Of a DNA stretch of 64,000 nt, positions 51,060-60,774 are shown in pieces. The stretch is from Duganella aquatilis. GTDB lineage: Bacteria > Pseudomonadota > Gammaproteobacteria > Burkholderiales > Burkholderiaceae_D. The position numbers were made by a program, and so were the translations under genes. Location of the stretch: assembly GCF_009674565.1 (NCBI RefSeq), contig NZ_WKJL01000001.1, positions 1 through 64,000 of the forward strand, in the 5' to 3' direction. Position 1 is the first letter of the stretch, and each line of letters begins with the position of its first letter. The notes under the pieces were generated by a model. That model was given only the letters and a program-made list of their open reading frames with translations, was not told the origin of the DNA and made no database searches.

Positions 51060-51728
51060 ATGCAGGTACTGGTAGTGGAAGACGATGCGGTGTTGGCGGA
51101 CGGCCTGAGCCGCGTGCTTGGCGGCCATGGCATGGCGGTCGAGGTCATCGGCAATGGCGCCCAGGCGGATCAAGTCCTGCAGCGCGCCGCCGTCGCCGAG
51201 GTGGTGGTGCTGGACATCGGCCTGCCCGGCATGGACGGCTTCGAAGTGGTGCGCCGCCTGCGCGCGCGCGGCAGCGCCGTGCCGGTGCTGCTGCTGACGG
51301 CGCGCGACGCCATCGAGGATCGCGTGCGCGGCCTGGAGCAGGGCGCCGACGACTACCTGGTCAAGCCCTTCGCCACCGCCGAACTGGTGGCGCGGGTGAA
51401 GGCGCTGGCGCGCCGCCACGCGCCCCAGGCCGCCGCGCTGGCGCTGGGCGACCTGTCGCTGGACGTGGCGGCCAAGCGCGCACGGGTCGGCGACAAGGTG
51501 ATCGAGTTGTCGGTGCGCGAGTGGGCGGTGCTGGAATACCTGCTGCAGCACGCGTCGCGCGTGGTGTCCAAGCAGCAGATCATCGACGCCATCCTGCCGT
51601 GGGGCGACGACCTGACCCTGAACGCGGTGGAAGTCTATATCTCGCGGCTGCGCCTGAAAATCGCCGACGCCGGCGTCTCGATCCGCACCATCCGCGGCTT
51701 CGGCTACATGCTGGAACCGGTGGCATGA
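51060..51728 (+). CDS. OmpR/PmrA-family response regulator
   Basis: A 222-residue regulator. The receiver domain starts MQVLVVEDDAVLADGLSRVL, with phospho-Asp in VVVLDIGLPGMDGFEV (about 51) and Lys in DYLVKPFATAEL (about 102). The OmpR winged helix (SVREWAVLEYLLQHASRVVS… LNAVEVYISRLRLKIADAGV) follows. It is closest in style to QseB/TctD. The ATG at 51060 follows AGGTGG. Its stop overlaps the kinase start (ATGA), so the pair is co-translated. Confidence 0.95.
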   Translation: MQVLVVEDDAVLADGLSRVLGGHGMAVEVIGNGAQADQVLQRAAVAEVVVLDIGLPGMDGFEVVRRLRARGSAVPVLLLTARDAIEDRVRGLEQGADDYLVKPFATAELVARVKALARRHAPQAAALALGDLSLDVAAKRARVGDKVIELSVREWAVLEYLLQHASRVVSKQQIIDAILPWGDDLTLNAVEVYISRLRLKIADAGVSIRTIRGFGYMLEPVA

Positions 51729-52717
51729 GCGCCCACAGCATCCGGCTGCGCCTGCTCAAGTGGCTGATTCCGCCGGTGCTGCTGATGAACCTGGCCGCCG
51801 GCGCGCTGGCCTACATGCTGGCCGCCCCGCATCTGCGCGAGGCGGTGCTGCGCACGCTGGTGCTGGTGGAATGCGTGTTTGCGCTGGCCTGCGTGGCGCT
51901 GATCTGGTTCTCGGTCAGCAACGGCCTGCGCCCGCTGATCCGGCTGCGCTCCGAGCTCAACGCGCGCGAGGGCAATGACCTGGCGCCGGTCGCCACCGGC
52001 GATGTGCCGTATGAACTGGAGCCGGTGGTGGCCGCCGTCAACGGCCTGCTGGGCAAGGTGGGCGAGGGCGCGCAGGCGCGCCAGGATTTCTTGGTCAATG
52101 TCGCGCACCAGCTGCGCACGCCGCTGGCCGGGCTCAAGACCCAGCTGGAATGGCTGGGCGCGCGCCACGCGGAGCCGGACACCGCGCACTCGGTCGGCCT
52201 GATGCTGTCCGCCACCGAGCGCATGATACGGCAGACCAACCAGCTGCTGGCCCTGGCCCGCGCCGAGCCCGACCAGTTCGAGAAAGCCCGGCTGGAACCG
52301 CTGGCGCTGGATGCGCTGGTGGCCGACGCGGTGCAGGCCTTCGTCGACCAGGCCACGCTGAAGCACATCGACATCGGCTTCGACCTGCAGCCGGCCACTG
52401 TCAGCGGCGACCGCTTCCTGCTGCGCGACCTGATCGACAACCTGATCGACAACGCCATCCGCTACACGCCGCCGCACGGCGCGGTGACGGTCAGCGTGCG
52501 TCCCGGCCTGCTGATGGTGGAGGACAACGGCCCCGGCATTCCGCCGGCGCAGCGCGAGCAGGTCTTCAACCGCTACGTGCGGCTGGACGACAAGACCCAC
52601 GGCAGCGGCCTGGGCCTGGCCATCGTGCGCGACATCGCCGTGGTGCATGGCGCCCGGCTGTCGGTCGGCGAGGCGGCGGGCGGCTGCGGCGCCTTGTTCC
52701 AGGTGAAATTTCCCTGA
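51725..52717 (+). CDS. Sensor histidine kinase with minimal sensory region
   Basis: A 330-residue kinase. Two membrane helices near the N-terminus (about 13–30 and 45–63) are joined by only about 14 residues ([14 protein letters not shown]), so the large periplasmic sensor domain found in QseC/TctE relatives is missing. A HAMP-like linker, the H-box [16 protein letters not shown] (His about 125), N-box [13 protein letters not shown], and the G-boxes DNGPGIP and GSGLGLAIV are intact. It is coupled to the response regulator at 51060. Confidence 0.93.
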   Translation: MSAHSIRLRLLKWLIPPVLLMNLAAGALAYMLAAPHLREAVLRTLVLVECVFALACVALIWFSVSNGLRPLIRLRSELNAREGNDLAPVATGDVPYELEPVVAAVNGLLGKVGEGAQARQDFLVNVAHQLRTPLAGLKTQLEWLGARHAEPDTAHSVGLMLSATERMIRQTNQLLALARAEPDQFEKARLEPLALDALVADAVQAFVDQATLKHIDIGFDLQPATVSGDRFLLRDLIDNLIDNAIRYTPPHGAVTVSVRPGLLMVEDNGPGIPPAQREQVFNRYVRLDDKTHGSGLGLAIVRDIAVVHGARLSVGEAAGGCGALFQVKFP

Positions 52718-52817
52718 TGTGTGCATTTGTCAGGAGTTTGTCAGCATTTCTTCAGGGAAACGACAGGCGGGCACGTTATACTTTCTCCATAGAGCAACAT
52801 TCTCAAACGGGGATACC

Positions 52818-53246
52818 ATGAAACGCGCACGTGCAGGCTTTACCCTGATTGAATTGCTGGTCACCATTGCCATCATCGGCATTCTGACCGCCGTGGCGCT
52901 GCCCATGTATGGCGACTACGTCACCCGCAGCCGCCTGACCGAAGCCTTCACCGCGCTGGGCGCGGCGCAGCCGGCCGCCGAGCAGTTCTGGCCGAACGGC
53001 CGCACCTACGCCAATTTCAATAACGCCACCGGCTTCCCGGCCGCCACCGCGAACTTCACCTATGCGCTGAGCAACGCCGGCCCGTCCAGCTACACGCTGA
53101 CCGCCACCGGCATCGGCAAGATGAGCGGCTTCGTCTACACGCTGGACCAGAACGGCCACCGCGCCACCACCGGCAGCCCGACCGGCTGGGGCACCAACAC
53201 CGATTGCTGGGTCGACCGCAAGGGCGGGAAATGTTCGTCCAACTAA
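52818..53246 (+). CDS. pilE: Type IV pilin-like protein PilE
   Basis: A 142-residue prepilin. The class III signal KRARAG|FTLIELLVTIAIIG has Gly before the cleavage site and Glu at +5, followed by the hydrophobic helix. A C-terminal Cys pair (DCWVDRKGGKC) probably forms the D-region disulphide. GGGGA lies 5 bases before the ATG. It heads a minor-pilin operon (fimT-pilV-W-X-Y1) and resembles PilE minor pilins, which promote pilus assembly, more than a major subunit. A near-perfect sigma-54 -24 box (GGCACG) is present at about 52770 but no -12 box. Confidence 0.9.
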   Translation: MKRARAGFTLIELLVTIAIIGILTAVALPMYGDYVTRSRLTEAFTALGAAQPAAEQFWPNGRTYANFNNATGFPAATANFTYALSNAGPSSYTLTATGIGKMSGFVYTLDQNGHRATTGSPTGWGTNTDCWVDRKGGKCSSN

Positions 53247-53866
53247 GCCGCGGCCGCTCGACCGGCTTCACGCTGATCGAGATGATGGTCGCCATCGTCG
53301 TCATGGGCGTGTTGATGGCGATTGCCATCCCGAACATGAGCGCCTGGCTGATGGCGACGCGCGCGCGCTCGGCCGCCGAGTTCTACAAGGAAGGCTTCAC
53401 GCTGGCGCGCCGGCTGGCGGTCAGCCACAACAGCGCCAGCCGCATCACGTTCACCGTCAACCCGACGACCGGCCAGATGGACTGGCAGGTCGATCTCTGC
53501 TTCCCGATTCCCGGCTCGCCGTGCAACAACCTCAATGGTTCCTGGTCCACCGTCGATGCGGCGGCCGGCGGCGATCCGCAGGGGGCAGCCGGCGATCGCT
53601 CGGTGTTCCGCGCCGCCAGCGCCTTGTCGACCACCGACGTGCTGACGCCGACCATCGCGCCGCAAGGCGCCAACGCCATTTATTACACGGCGCTGGGCTG
53701 GGTCGATCCGACCATCCAGCCGCGCGTGGCCCAGCTGCGGCTGGACCCGTCAACCGCCTTCGCGCATGACGTGCCGGTCAGCGCGGTGACGGTGTCGCTG
53801 GCCGGCATGCCGACGCAATGCGACCCCACCAGGGATGCCGGCGATTCGCGGGCGTGTCCGCCATGA
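53231..53866 (+). CDS. FimT/GspH-family minor pseudopilin
   Basis: A 211-residue protein with class III signal RSTG|FTLIEMMVAIVVMGVL including Glu at +5. The rest matches the GspH/FimT beta fold with Cys pairs (CFPIPGSPC and a C-terminal CDPTRDAGDSRAC). FimT proteins belong to the minor pilin complex, and some bind DNA during uptake; a basic DNA-binding tail is not obvious here. It overlaps the 3' end of pilE by 16 bases and pilV by 4. Confidence 0.88.
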   Translation: MFVQLSRGRSTGFTLIEMMVAIVVMGVLMAIAIPNMSAWLMATRARSAAEFYKEGFTLARRLAVSHNSASRITFTVNPTTGQMDWQVDLCFPIPGSPCNNLNGSWSTVDAAAGGDPQGAAGDRSVFRAASALSTTDVLTPTIAPQGANAIYYTALGWVDPTIQPRVAQLRLDPSTAFAHDVPVSAVTVSLAGMPTQCDPTRDAGDSRACPP

Positions 53867-54282
53867 TGCGGCGCCGGCATAGCGTGGCGCAGCGCGGCAT
53901 CGCGTTGCTGGAGGTGATGATCGCCGTGGTCATCCTCGGCATCGGCCTGCTGGGCGCGATCGGCATGCAGGCGCGCGCCTATTCTGCGCTGTCGGACGCC
54001 GGCCTGCGCGCCGAAGCCACGCTGGCCTGCGAAAAACTGGTCGGCGCCATCAGCACCGACGCCGCCAACGTGGCCAGCTACGCGCTGGCCGAAGGCGCCA
54101 CGCCCAACAGCACCATCGGCCCGTGGGCCAGGGAAACCGCCGCCGTGATTCCAGGCGCGATCATGTCGGTGACGGTGACGCAGCAGCCGCACCGCAGCCA
54201 GGTCGACATCAGCATCCGCTGGACCCGCAAGGCGGGCGCGGCGGAAATCCGCCAGCAACTCACCGCCTACATAGGATCCTGA
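53863..54282 (+). CDS. pilV: Type IV pilus minor pilin PilV
   Basis: A 139-residue protein with prepilin signal AQRG|IALLEVMIAVVILGIG, Glu at +5. The following pattern, LGAIGMQARAYSALSDAGLR, is typical of PilV. It is part of the minor pilin priming complex with PilW, PilX and PilY1. The ATG overlaps the upstream stop (ATGA) and one base separates its stop from pilW. Confidence 0.9.
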   Translation: MMRRRHSVAQRGIALLEVMIAVVILGIGLLGAIGMQARAYSALSDAGLRAEATLACEKLVGAISTDAANVASYALAEGATPNSTIGPWARETAAVIPGAIMSVTVTQQPHRSQVDISIRWTRKAGAAEIRQQLTAYIGS

Positions 54283-54283
54283 C

Positions 54284-55483
54284 ATGCGACGCCTGCCGCT
54301 TCCGCGCCGGTCCGCCGGTTTCTCGCTGGTCGAGCTGATGGTCAGCGTCGTGATCGGCATGCTGGCGATCCTGTTCGCCACGCGGCTGGTGGTCAGCGGC
54401 GAGCAGACCAAGGACGGCGCGGTCGGCGGTTCGGCCTCGATGCAGAACGGCATGCTGGCGCTGTACTCGATCAGCAACGACGCGGCCGAAGCCGGCTGGG
54501 GCATCAACGATACGCTGGTGGCCGGCTGCAACACCAGCTTTTCCGACAGCGGCGGCTATGCGCTGGCGCAGATCACGGTGGGCGGCGTGGTCCGCACGCC
54601 GCTGGCGGCCGCGGTGATCCAGCCCGGCGGCAGCGGGCCGGACGTGATCTCGCTGTACGCCGGCAAGTCCGCCGCCGCGGTCGGTTCGCTGCGCGTCAAT
54701 GGCGACCTCGCGGCTGGCGCCACCGTGCTGCCGACCAGCACCCAGACGCCGTTCGGCTTTACCGGCGGCGATGTGCTGGTGGTCGTGCCCGAACCGGCCT
54801 CGGCCGGCTATACGGATTGCTCCATCGTGCAGATGAGCGGCATGCAGTCGGGCTCGAACAGCGACAAGATCGCCCTCGCCAGCGGCAGCGGTTTCCGCTT
54901 CGGTCCGGCCAGCGGGCTGGCGCACTCCTATGCCAAGGGTGGCGGCCGCATCTTCAATCTCGGCGCGCCGGCGCTGCTGTCCTTCCATACCTGGTCGGTG
55001 TCGGCCGGTAACTTGCTGCTGCGCGCCACCGACCTGGCCGGCGCCGGCCCGCAGGGCGTGGCGGTGACCGACAACATCGTCTCGATCAAGGCCCAGTATG
55101 GACTGGACACGCGCGTCGTGCCTATCTATAACCCGCTGCCGCCGCCGGACGGCAACGGCGTGCAGCTGACGCAATGGAGCAACACCATGACCGACGCCGA
55201 CAACGATGGCGTCGTGGCCGGGCCGGGCGACTTCCAGCGCGTGGTGGCGCTGCGGCTGGCGGTGGTGGCGCGCAGCAAGACGGCGGCGCGGCCCGGCAGC
55301 GACGGCGCCTGCCACGCGACCGACGCGCAGCCCAGCCTGTTCAACACGGCGGTGGGCGGCGCGGCGGCGGTGCCGGTGAGCGTCAACGTCGCCGTCGCCG
55401 GCGATCCGGTCGCCTGGCAGTGCTACACCTACCGGGTGTTCGAAACCGTAGTCCCGGTGCGCAACGCGCAATGGCGGCCATGA
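54284..55483 (+). CDS. pilW: Type IV pilus minor pilin PilW
   Basis: A 399-residue protein with prepilin signal RSAG|FSLVELMVSVVIGMLA, Glu at +5. The long beta-rich C-terminal region contains several Cys residues, as in PilW/GspJ-like pilins. It is larger than many PilW proteins, with Gly/Ala-rich loops. It overlaps pilX by 4 bases. It probably sits near the pilus tip with PilX and PilY1. Confidence 0.9.
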   Translation: MRRLPLPRRSAGFSLVELMVSVVIGMLAILFATRLVVSGEQTKDGAVGGSASMQNGMLALYSISNDAAEAGWGINDTLVAGCNTSFSDSGGYALAQITVGGVVRTPLAAAVIQPGGSGPDVISLYAGKSAAAVGSLRVNGDLAAGATVLPTSTQTPFGFTGGDVLVVVPEPASAGYTDCSIVQMSGMQSGSNSDKIALASGSGFRFGPASGLAHSYAKGGGRIFNLGAPALLSFHTWSVSAGNLLLRATDLAGAGPQGVAVTDNIVSIKAQYGLDTRVVPIYNPLPPPDGNGVQLTQWSNTMTDADNDGVVAGPGDFQRVVALRLAVVARSKTAARPGSDGACHATDAQPSLFNTAVGGAAAVPVSVNVAVAGDPVAWQCYTYRVFETVVPVRNAQWRP

Positions 55484-56076
55484 TGATGCGACCATGCCCA
55501 CCGCGCCAGCGCGGCATCGCCTTGCCGGTGATTCTGATCATGCTGACCGTGATGCTGATCGGCAGCATCTACCTGCTGCGCGCCAGCACCTCGACCACGC
55601 TGACGGTGACCAACCTGGCCTATGACGCCGCGCTCAGCAAGGAGGCCGACCTCGGTGTGCACACGGCCTTCGACTGGTTGTCGCAGCCGGCCACCAAGCC
55701 GCTGCTGGTGGCCAATAGCGCGGCCAACGGCTATGTCGCCACCATGAATTCGACCTGGACCGTCAGCACTCCGGCGTTCTGGGCCGGCTCGGTCGTCATC
55801 AACCCGGTTGGCGGCGGCAGCCCCGTCGAATACGTGATTCACCGCCTGTGCAACTTTTCCGGCACCTATAACGCCACCACGCCGGTCGCCAACAGCTGCA
55901 TGCTGAGCGCGGCAAAGCAGGGCGTGGCCGCACCGACGGCGCTCGGCTCCAGCCTGTCGCAGAATGCGCCTGTGTACGATGGCCAGCCGCAACTGCATTA
56001 CGTGATCACCGCGCGCATCTTCGGTCCGCGCGGCGGCAACGTGGTGGTGCAGTCGGTGGTGATGATGGGCCCGTGA
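55480..56076 (+). CDS. pilX: Type IV pilus minor pilin PilX
   Basis: A 198-residue protein with prepilin-like signal PRQRG|IALPVILIMLTVMLIG. Position +5 is Val, not Glu, as is common for PilX/GspK-type tip pilins. Three consecutive ATG codons (55480, 55483, 55486) and one at 55471 are possible starts; 55480 gives an ATGA overlap with the pilW stop and is chosen. It is followed by pilY1 after 25 bases. Confidence 0.87.
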   Translation: MMMRPCPPRQRGIALPVILIMLTVMLIGSIYLLRASTSTTLTVTNLAYDAALSKEADLGVHTAFDWLSQPATKPLLVANSAANGYVATMNSTWTVSTPAFWAGSVVINPVGGGSPVEYVIHRLCNFSGTYNATTPVANSCMLSAAKQGVAAPTALGSSLSQNAPVYDGQPQLHYVITARIFGPRGGNVVVQSVVMMGP

Positions 56077-56101
56077 GGCCGGTTTTTAAAATGGAACAAC
56101 C

Positions 56102-59100
56102 ATGAACTCCTCCCTGTCCACGCTGGGCCGCCGTGCCCTGTTGAGCCTGATGCTGCTGGTGTCGGCCGCCGCCTTCGCGGCCCAGACCCAGATCGCCCAG
56201 GTGCCGCTGCTGAACATCCAGGGCACCGGCACCGTCAAGCCCAACCTGATGCTGCTGTTCGATAATTCCGGCTCGATGGACCAGGCCTACACGCCCGACT
56301 ACGTTGACGACGCCATCTGCCGCGGCGGCGCCACGCTGGCCGCCAGCGCGGTCAGCTGCCAGCCCGGCCACCCGCCGTACATGACGGCCGACTTCAACAA
56401 GCAGTACTACAATCCGGCCATCCTGTACGCGGTGCCGGTGCGCGCCGACGGCACGTTCTACCCGTCGCAGACCACCTTCACCAATGTCAGCAACGACGGC
56501 TTCAGCGTGCGCTACAGCACCCTGGGCGGCACCGCCAGCAGCTCGGCGTCGTCGGTCAATCTGCTGACCGGCTTTCCCGACCTGCGCTGGTGCAATCCCA
56601 ACAACAGCAACGACTGCGGCACCAACACCAGCACCTACACCTATCCCGACGCCACTCATACCTCGGCCACGGTGATCTACGGCGCGCCGTACTATTACAA
56701 CATCGGCGTGACCGAATACTGTACCGACGACACCATGACGGTGTGCCGCACCACATCGGTGGGTGCGGCGGCGCCGGCCAATTACCCGGTGCCGGTCAAG
56801 GTGCGCTGGTGCAGCGACAAGACGCTGAACACCTGCCAGGCCAAGCAGGTGGGGGCCTTCAAGTATCCGCGCTATTCGACCTCGGCCGGGTCGGTGGCGG
56901 CCTATGCCACCATCGCCATCAATGCCTCGCTGGGAACCGGTCAGCTGGCGATCAGCAGCGTCAGCATCAACGAGGGCGGCACCAGCGTGACGCTGACGTC
57001 GGGGCCGGTGACGGCCACCAACGGCACCAGCACCGCCATCAACCGCCAGGCCATGGCCAGCGCGCTGGCCAGCAACATCAACAGCAACACGGCGATGCCG
57101 CGCTACCTGGCCTGCGTGCTGACGCCGACCGGCGTCAGCAACGTGCCGACCTGCGCCAGCCTGGGCATCACGCTCAGTGCCGACAACATCGTCGGCGTGG
57201 TGGCGGTCGACTGCACCGCCACGCCGAAGAATGCCGCCAACTGCCCGCGCATCTTCGACGCCTCGCGCTCCGGCTACGCGCTGACGGTCACGTCCTCGCC
57301 GGCGGCGGTGGTGCCGCCCACCGCGCTGCTTGACGTCAGCGGCACTGCCGCGAACACGCTGCTGCTGTCGACCACCGTCAAGCTGGACACGACGACGCTG
57401 GCCAGCAACGTCTCCATCGCCCGCCGCGCCAGCGCCGCCACGGCGGCCAGCGCCATCGTCAGCGCCATCGGCGTCAGCGCCAGCGTGCGCGCCTATGTCG
57501 GCGGCAACAGCGTGACCGACATCTGCCGCGCCGCCCCGAACACAACCGTCTGCCTGGTGAATGTGGCCGCCACCGCCAACGGCCAGACGCCGTCCGCGAC
57601 CGCCGTCTCCGGCCTGAGCTTCACCGCCACCAGGAGCGCCGGCTTTGTCGACACCATACCGACCGTGACGGCGCCGATGTCGGGCGGCTCGACCGGCCCC
57701 AGCAGCTTCGCCCGCGTGGACATCGTCACCGGCAGAACCTATCCGAGGGGCAGCGACCGCACCGATTGCGTGGCCCAGGCCGGCGTCTGCACCTACCAGG
57801 AAGAAATGACCAATTTCGCCAACTGGTACGTCTACTACAAGACCCGCTTGCAGATGATGAAGACCTCGGTCGGCCTGGCGTTCTCGACGCTGAACGCCAA
57901 CTACAAGGTCGGCTTCGCCAAGTTGTCGGTGGCCGCCACCGGCGGCGCGATGGAAATGGTGCCGTCCGATTTCACCGGCACCTCGCGCAGCACCTGGTAC
58001 ACCAAGCTGTACGCCACCACCACCTCGGGATCGACGCCGACCCGGCCGGCGCTCGACAACCTCGGCCGCATGTTCGCCAACCAGACGCCGTACCAGTACG
58101 CGGCCGGCCAGGAAGTGGTGCAATTCCCCTGCCAGCAGAACTTCGTGATCCTGACCACCGACGGCTACTGGAACGGTGGCTCGACCAAGGACTACGGCAG
58201 CGGCTTCCCGGCGGTGGTCAACAACGACAATGCCGAGAGCACCTCGCGCTTCTGCAGCTACGCCACCGGCTGCGTCGACACGCGGGCGCAGAGCCAGCCG
58301 TCGCTGGCGGACGTGGCGCTGCACTGGTACAACGGCGGCTCCAGCACCGGCACCGTGTCGCTGCGGCCGACGCTGGAGCCGGACATGAGCAAGGCCGGCT
58401 CGGTGCCGGCGCGTTCCGGCGAAAACACCCACCTGCACATGAACACCTACACGCTGGGCCTGGGCGTGGACGGCGTGATGAACTACGACCCCAACTACGA
58501 CACCACCGCGCGCAAGGTCGGCGGCGACTTCTACAACCTGATCACGCGCGTCGCCACCGGCTGCCCGTGGAACAGCAACGGCCCCTATGTGTGGCCGAAT
58601 CCGGACGTGACCAACACCGGCAACACGGTGCAGGAGCGGGTGGACGATCTGTGGCACGCGGCGGTCAATGGCCATGGCAAGTATTTCAGCGCCTCGCAGC
58701 CGAAGGAAGTGGTGGCTGGCCTGAGCGAAGCGCTGTCGAACATGCAGATCCGCCTCGGCGCGGCGGCGGCGGCGGCGACCTCGACGCCGAATATTTCGCT
58801 AGCTGACAACGACATCTTCGCCGACACCTTCACCACCGTGAAGTGGTACGGCGAATTGGCGGCCAAGAAAATCAACACCTCGACCGGCGAAATCGGCGCC
58901 ACCACCTGGATCAGCTCGGACACGGTGGGGCGCGACATCGGCGCCACCGGTCCGGCGGCCCGCGTGATCAAGATGCTGGACACCAGCAACAACACGCTGA
59001 AGGAAGTCAACTTCAACACCATGAGCACGCTGGAGAAAGGCTGGTTCAGCAACAAGTGCACGGCGCTGGCGCAATGCACGCTGTTGACCACGGCCGAGCG

Positions 59101-60706
59101 CGACACCGTCAACAACGGCGTCAACATGGTCAACTGGCTGCGCGGCGCCCAGACCTATGCCGACGACCGCCTGTTCCGCGCCTACACGCTGACCGACCAC
59201 ACGCCGCCCGGCCAGACCGGCGCGATTCCTATCCTGCTGGGCGACATCGCCTCGTCCAAACCTGCCTATCTGCGCGACGCGCGCAAGAATTACACGCGCG
59301 CCGGCTATGCCGACTTCAAGGCCGGCACGCTGACCCGTCCGGCCACGGTGTTCACCGCCGCCAACGACGGCATGCTGCACGCGTTCGACGCCAGCAACGG
59401 CACCGAACGCTGGGCCTATATGCCCCGCATTACCATGAAAAAGCTGTACCTGCAGGCCAGCATCACCTACGGCACCAATCACCAGTTCACCACCGACGGC
59501 TCGCCCGAGCTGGGCGACGTGCAGATCGGCGGCGTCTGGAAAACCGTGCTGGTGGCCGGCCTCAACGGCGGCGGCCGCGGCTACTATGCGATCGACGTCA
59601 CCGATCCCACCAATCCGGTGGCGCTGTGGGAATTCTGCGCCGATTCCACCGTGTGCAGCCGCAACGATCCGGACATCGGCCTGACCTTCGGCAATCCGCA
59701 GTTCGGCCTGTGGAACAACCAGTGGGTGGTGTTCCTGACCTCCGGCTACAACAATGTGCCGGGCACGGACGGCGTCGCCACCGGCAGCGGCCAGGGCATC
59801 CTGTACATCGTCGATGTCGCCACCGGCGCGGTGCTGAAGAAAGTCTCGAATCAGACCGGCGACACCACCACGCCGTCCGGCCTGGCCAAGATCACCGGCA
59901 TCAGCAGCGATCCCAACCTGGACCCGGCCACCACCTACATCTACGGCGGCGACATCAACGGCCGCATGTGGCGCTTCGATCTGACCGACGCCACCGGCGC
60001 CACCGTGCCGGTGGTCAAGATGGGCGACGCCGGCACCAGCAAGCCGATCACCACCCGGCCCGACGTGACGCTGTGCGCCATGACCACCAGCAGCACCGAC
60101 AACGGCGTCACCAGCAGCGCCACCACGGCCCAGCGCGTGGTGCTGTTCGGCACCGGCCGGCTGCTGGACGTGCCGGACACCACCAACACCGACGTCCAGA
60201 GCCTGATGCTGCTCAAGGACACCGGCGCCACCATCAATGTGCGCGGCGCCAGCATGGTGCAGCAGACCCTGAGCCAGGTCGGCAGCAGCAGCAACATCAG
60301 TTTCGCGCTGACCAGCAATCCGGTCGACCTCAGCCAGAAGGACGGCTGGTTCTTCGACTGGAGCGTGACGCCGGGCGAGCGCATGAACCTGGACCCGCAG
60401 ATCGTCAGCGGCGTCGCCAATGTGGTGACCAATCTGCCGTCGTCGTCGTCGGCCTGCTCGGTGGGCGGCACCAGCAATATCTACCAGGTCGACGTCTGCA
60501 CCGGCACGGCGCTGCCGAATACGCCGGCCGGCGTCATCCTGTCGTCGGACTCGGCGGCGGTCGGTTTCACCATCTTCCGCCTGCAGAACGGCCAGCTGAT
60601 CTCGACCAGCACGCTGGCCACCGGCATCACCAAGAACAACAATTTGCAGGAAGGTAAGTCGGCCGAGGCGCACCGGGTCGGCTGGCGGCGCGTGCAGGGG
60701 GAATAA
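56102..60706 (+). CDS. pilY1: Type IV pilus tip adhesin/biogenesis protein PilY1
   Basis: A 1534-residue exported protein with a signal peptide (first 26 residues). A von Willebrand A-like MIDAS motif appears as LMLLFDNSGSMDQAY (about residue 56), and the C-terminal half (about 1040 to 1460) is the PilY1 beta-propeller: TVFTAANDGMLHAFDASNGT and LNGGGRGYYAIDVTDPTNP. A Ca-binding-type loop is likely in that region. It is longer than the roughly 1160-residue P. aeruginosa protein, mainly through a Thr/Ser/Ala-rich insertion at about 250–560. PilY1 caps the pilus and mediates adhesion and surface sensing. Confidence 0.95.
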   Translation: MNSSLSTLGRRALLSLMLLVSAAAFAAQTQIAQVPLLNIQGTGTVKPNLMLLFDNSGSMDQAYTPDYVDDAICRGGATLAASAVSCQPGHPPYMTADFNKQYYNPAILYAVPVRADGTFYPSQTTFTNVSNDGFSVRYSTLGGTASSSASSVNLLTGFPDLRWCNPNNSNDCGTNTSTYTYPDATHTSATVIYGAPYYYNIGVTEYCTDDTMTVCRTTSVGAAAPANYPVPVKVRWCSDKTLNTCQAKQVGAFKYPRYSTSAGSVAAYATIAINASLGTGQLAISSVSINEGGTSVTLTSGPVTATNGTSTAINRQAMASALASNINSNTAMPRYLACVLTPTGVSNVPTCASLGITLSADNIVGVVAVDCTATPKNAANCPRIFDASRSGYALTVTSSPAAVVPPTALLDVSGTAANTLLLSTTVKLDTTTLASNVSIARRASAATAASAIVSAIGVSASVRAYVGGNSVTDICRAAPNTTVCLVNVAATANGQTPSATAVSGLSFTATRSAGFVDTIPTVTAPMSGGSTGPSSFARVDIVTGRTYPRGSDRTDCVAQAGVCTYQEEMTNFANWYVYYKTRLQMMKTSVGLAFSTLNANYKVGFAKLSVAATGGAMEMVPSDFTGTSRSTWYTKLYATTTSGSTPTRPALDNLGRMFANQTPYQYAAGQEVVQFPCQQNFVILTTDGYWNGGSTKDYGSGFPAVVNNDNAESTSRFCSYATGCVDTRAQSQPSLADVALHWYNGGSSTGTVSLRPTLEPDMSKAGSVPARSGENTHLHMNTYTLGLGVDGVMNYDPNYDTTARKVGGDFYNLITRVATGCPWNSNGPYVWPNPDVTNTGNTVQERVDDLWHAAVNGHGKYFSASQPKEVVAGLSEALSNMQIRLGAAAAAATSTPNISLADNDIFADTFTTVKWYGELAAKKINTSTGEIGATTWISSDTVGRDIGATGPAARVIKMLDTSNNTLKEVNFNTMSTLEKGWFSNKCTALAQCTLLTTAERDTVNNGVNMVNWLRGAQTYADDRLFRAYTLTDHTPPGQTGAIPILLGDIASSKPAYLRDARKNYTRAGYADFKAGTLTRPATVFTAANDGMLHAFDASNGTERWAYMPRITMKKLYLQASITYGTNHQFTTDGSPELGDVQIGGVWKTVLVAGLNGGGRGYYAIDVTDPTNPVALWEFCADSTVCSRNDPDIGLTFGNPQFGLWNNQWVVFLTSGYNNVPGTDGVATGSGQGILYIVDVATGAVLKKVSNQTGDTTTPSGLAKITGISSDPNLDPATTYIYGGDINGRMWRFDLTDATGATVPVVKMGDAGTSKPITTRPDVTLCAMTTSSTDNGVTSSATTAQRVVLFGTGRLLDVPDTTNTDVQSLMLLKDTGATINVRGASMVQQTLSQVGSSSNISFALTSNPVDLSQKDGWFFDWSVTPGERMNLDPQIVSGVANVVTNLPSSSSACSVGGTSNIYQVDVCTGTALPNTPAGVILSSDSAAVGFTIFRLQNGQLISTSTLATGITKNNNLQEGKSAEAHRVGWRRVQGE

Positions 60707-60707
60707 G

Positions 60708-60739
60708 TTGCTGTCGGCAGGGCCAAGAGCCGGTATAAT
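60708..60739 (+). promoter_or_regulatory. Candidate promoter of prfC
   Basis: A perfect TATAAT (60734–60739) preceded by GG lies 35 bases before the prfC ATG. The only TTG (60708) is 20 bases upstream, which is too far for a good -35 box. It would start transcription just after the pilY1 stop. Confidence 0.4.
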
Positions 60740-60774
60740 CGAGGGTTTGCAGAACCGCCTCAGATCGCTCATAC

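Noticed and set aside
51047..51724. A long upstream extension of the sensor kinase frame
   Set aside because: It overlaps the response regulator in another frame and is Arg/Gly-rich; the ATGA junction at 51725 gives a normal kinase start.
52760..52785. Possible sigma-54 promoter before pilE
   Set aside because: The GGCACG -24 box is good but there is no TTGC at -12; not called.
56006..58675. An 889-codon open frame antisense to pilY1
   Set aside because: It mirrors GC-rich codon usage of pilY1, has a low-complexity Arg/Gly/Val-rich product and no recognisable domain; pilY1 is certain on the other strand.
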